A stretch of 60,560 bases of DNA from a bacterium (GTDB taxonomy: Bacteria > Bacteroidota > Bacteroidia > B-17B0 > Aurantibacillaceae). Below are positions 60,436 through 60,560 of the stretch, in pieces. Below the pieces are notes generated by a model. That model searched no databases, was not told the DNA's origin, and saw only the letters and a list, made by a program, of their open reading frames with translations. Position 1 is the stretch's first letter. Each line of letters starts with the position of its first letter. The DNA is taken from positions 1 to 60,560 of the forward strand of contig JAQSCW010000049.1 of assembly GCA_029945625.1 (NCBI GenBank). The letters are read 5' to 3'. A program made the position numbers and the translations under genes.

Positions 60436-60560
60436 CACAATTTCCTAAGTGCTTCTTCGTGTTCTAAGTGTCTGAGTGGTTTGCAAATTGAACCACAAAT
60501 TCCTTAGTGCTTCTTCGTGTTCTAAGTGTCTGAGTGGTTTGCAAATTGAACCACAAATTC
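60436..60560. repeat. 58-bp tandem repeat, running off the window end
   Basis: A 58-base unit beginning CACAATTTCC/CACAAATTCC and containing GTGCTTCTTCGTGTTC and GTCTGAGTGGTTTGC occurs at 60436 and 60494; a third starts at 60552 and is cut by the window end. The two full units differ in only a few bases. The whole unit repeats, with no unique spacers, so it is not CRISPR. It lies upstream of the response regulator gene. Confidence 0.93.

Noticed and set aside
60436-60560. Possible CRISPR array
   Set aside because: The whole 58-base unit repeats with no variable spacers, and no cas gene is near.

Overview
The window looks like chromosomal DNA from a Bacteroidota species, probably an environmental one. 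Five proteins carry Por-type (type IX, T9SS) sorting tails: four type A and one type B ('gliding motility-associated'). Several gene starts are preceded by the Bacteroidota -7 box TAnnTTTG. Menaquinone appears to be made by the futalosine route (mqnA), and the regulators include LytTR and RprY-like proteins. Homology calls come from reading motifs, not from searches. The sequence does not allow a safer placement than phylum. No rRNA, tRNA or CRISPR array was seen.

Layout. 1-7.4 kb is a surface-protein region rich in repeats: a small XRE-type regulator, a putative lipoprotein, a small exported protein whose signal peptide seems frame-disrupted, and a 1528-residue type B T9SS protein. The 3' end and flank of that large gene are duplicated at the start of the window. 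7.4-11.5 kb (minus) holds a POT peptide transporter behind five small membrane-protein genes (DUF4389, two DUF4190-like, DUF2752, one unknown). 11.6-18 kb holds an M61 peptidase, a YciH/SUI1 factor, a T9SS protein, two divergent peroxiredoxins, a DUF4143 ATPase bracketed by palindromes, and rnhB. 18.2-25.5 kb holds a membrane-anchored DUF3352-like protein, purM, mqnA and a PhoX-like T9SS protein. 25.6-28.6 kb holds a strongly hairpinned intergenic stretch and a three-gene operon (LpxH-like phosphoesterase, MurG-like glycosyltransferase, diacylglycerol-kinase-like lipid kinase) that looks like glycolipid synthesis.

29-36 kb is mostly aldehyde metabolism: an ALDH7-type dehydrogenase, an acyltransferase-like protein, deoC, and a second ALDH. 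A GxxExxY (PD-(D/E)XK) gene framed by inverted repeats lies between deoC and that ALDH. 35.5-41.7 kb is a run of plus-strand envelope genes: a polytopic membrane protein, a UDP-GlcNAc 4,6-dehydratase of the FlaA1/CapD/WbpM type, a PafA-like phosphatase and a serine hydrolase lipoprotein. 41.7-48.6 kb holds an AsmA-like protein, a TonB-dependent receptor and a LytS/LytTR two-component pair. 48.7-51.7 kb (minus) is a compact operon of an SGNH hydrolase with a T9SS tail, a small exported molybdopterin-domain-like protein and a SET-domain protein, with a methyltransferase upstream. 52.2-54.9 kb is a glycine-rich T9SS protein with seven Ig-like repeats.

55-58 kb looks accessory: a small ferredoxin-fold protein, an SRPBCC protein, a TetR regulator with a clear promoter/operator, and a two-helix membrane protein flanked by an integron attC-like foldback. 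recA, an OmpR-family regulator and a 58-bp tandem repeat close the window.

The most interesting signals are the attC-like site and cassette-like gene at 57.3-57.9 kb, the inverted-repeat GxxExxY unit at 33.3-34.0 kb, the nested hairpins at 25.6-25.8 kb, a 38-residue membrane protein behind a canonical promoter at 29 kb, and the palindrome-bracketed ATPase at 16.2-17.4 kb.
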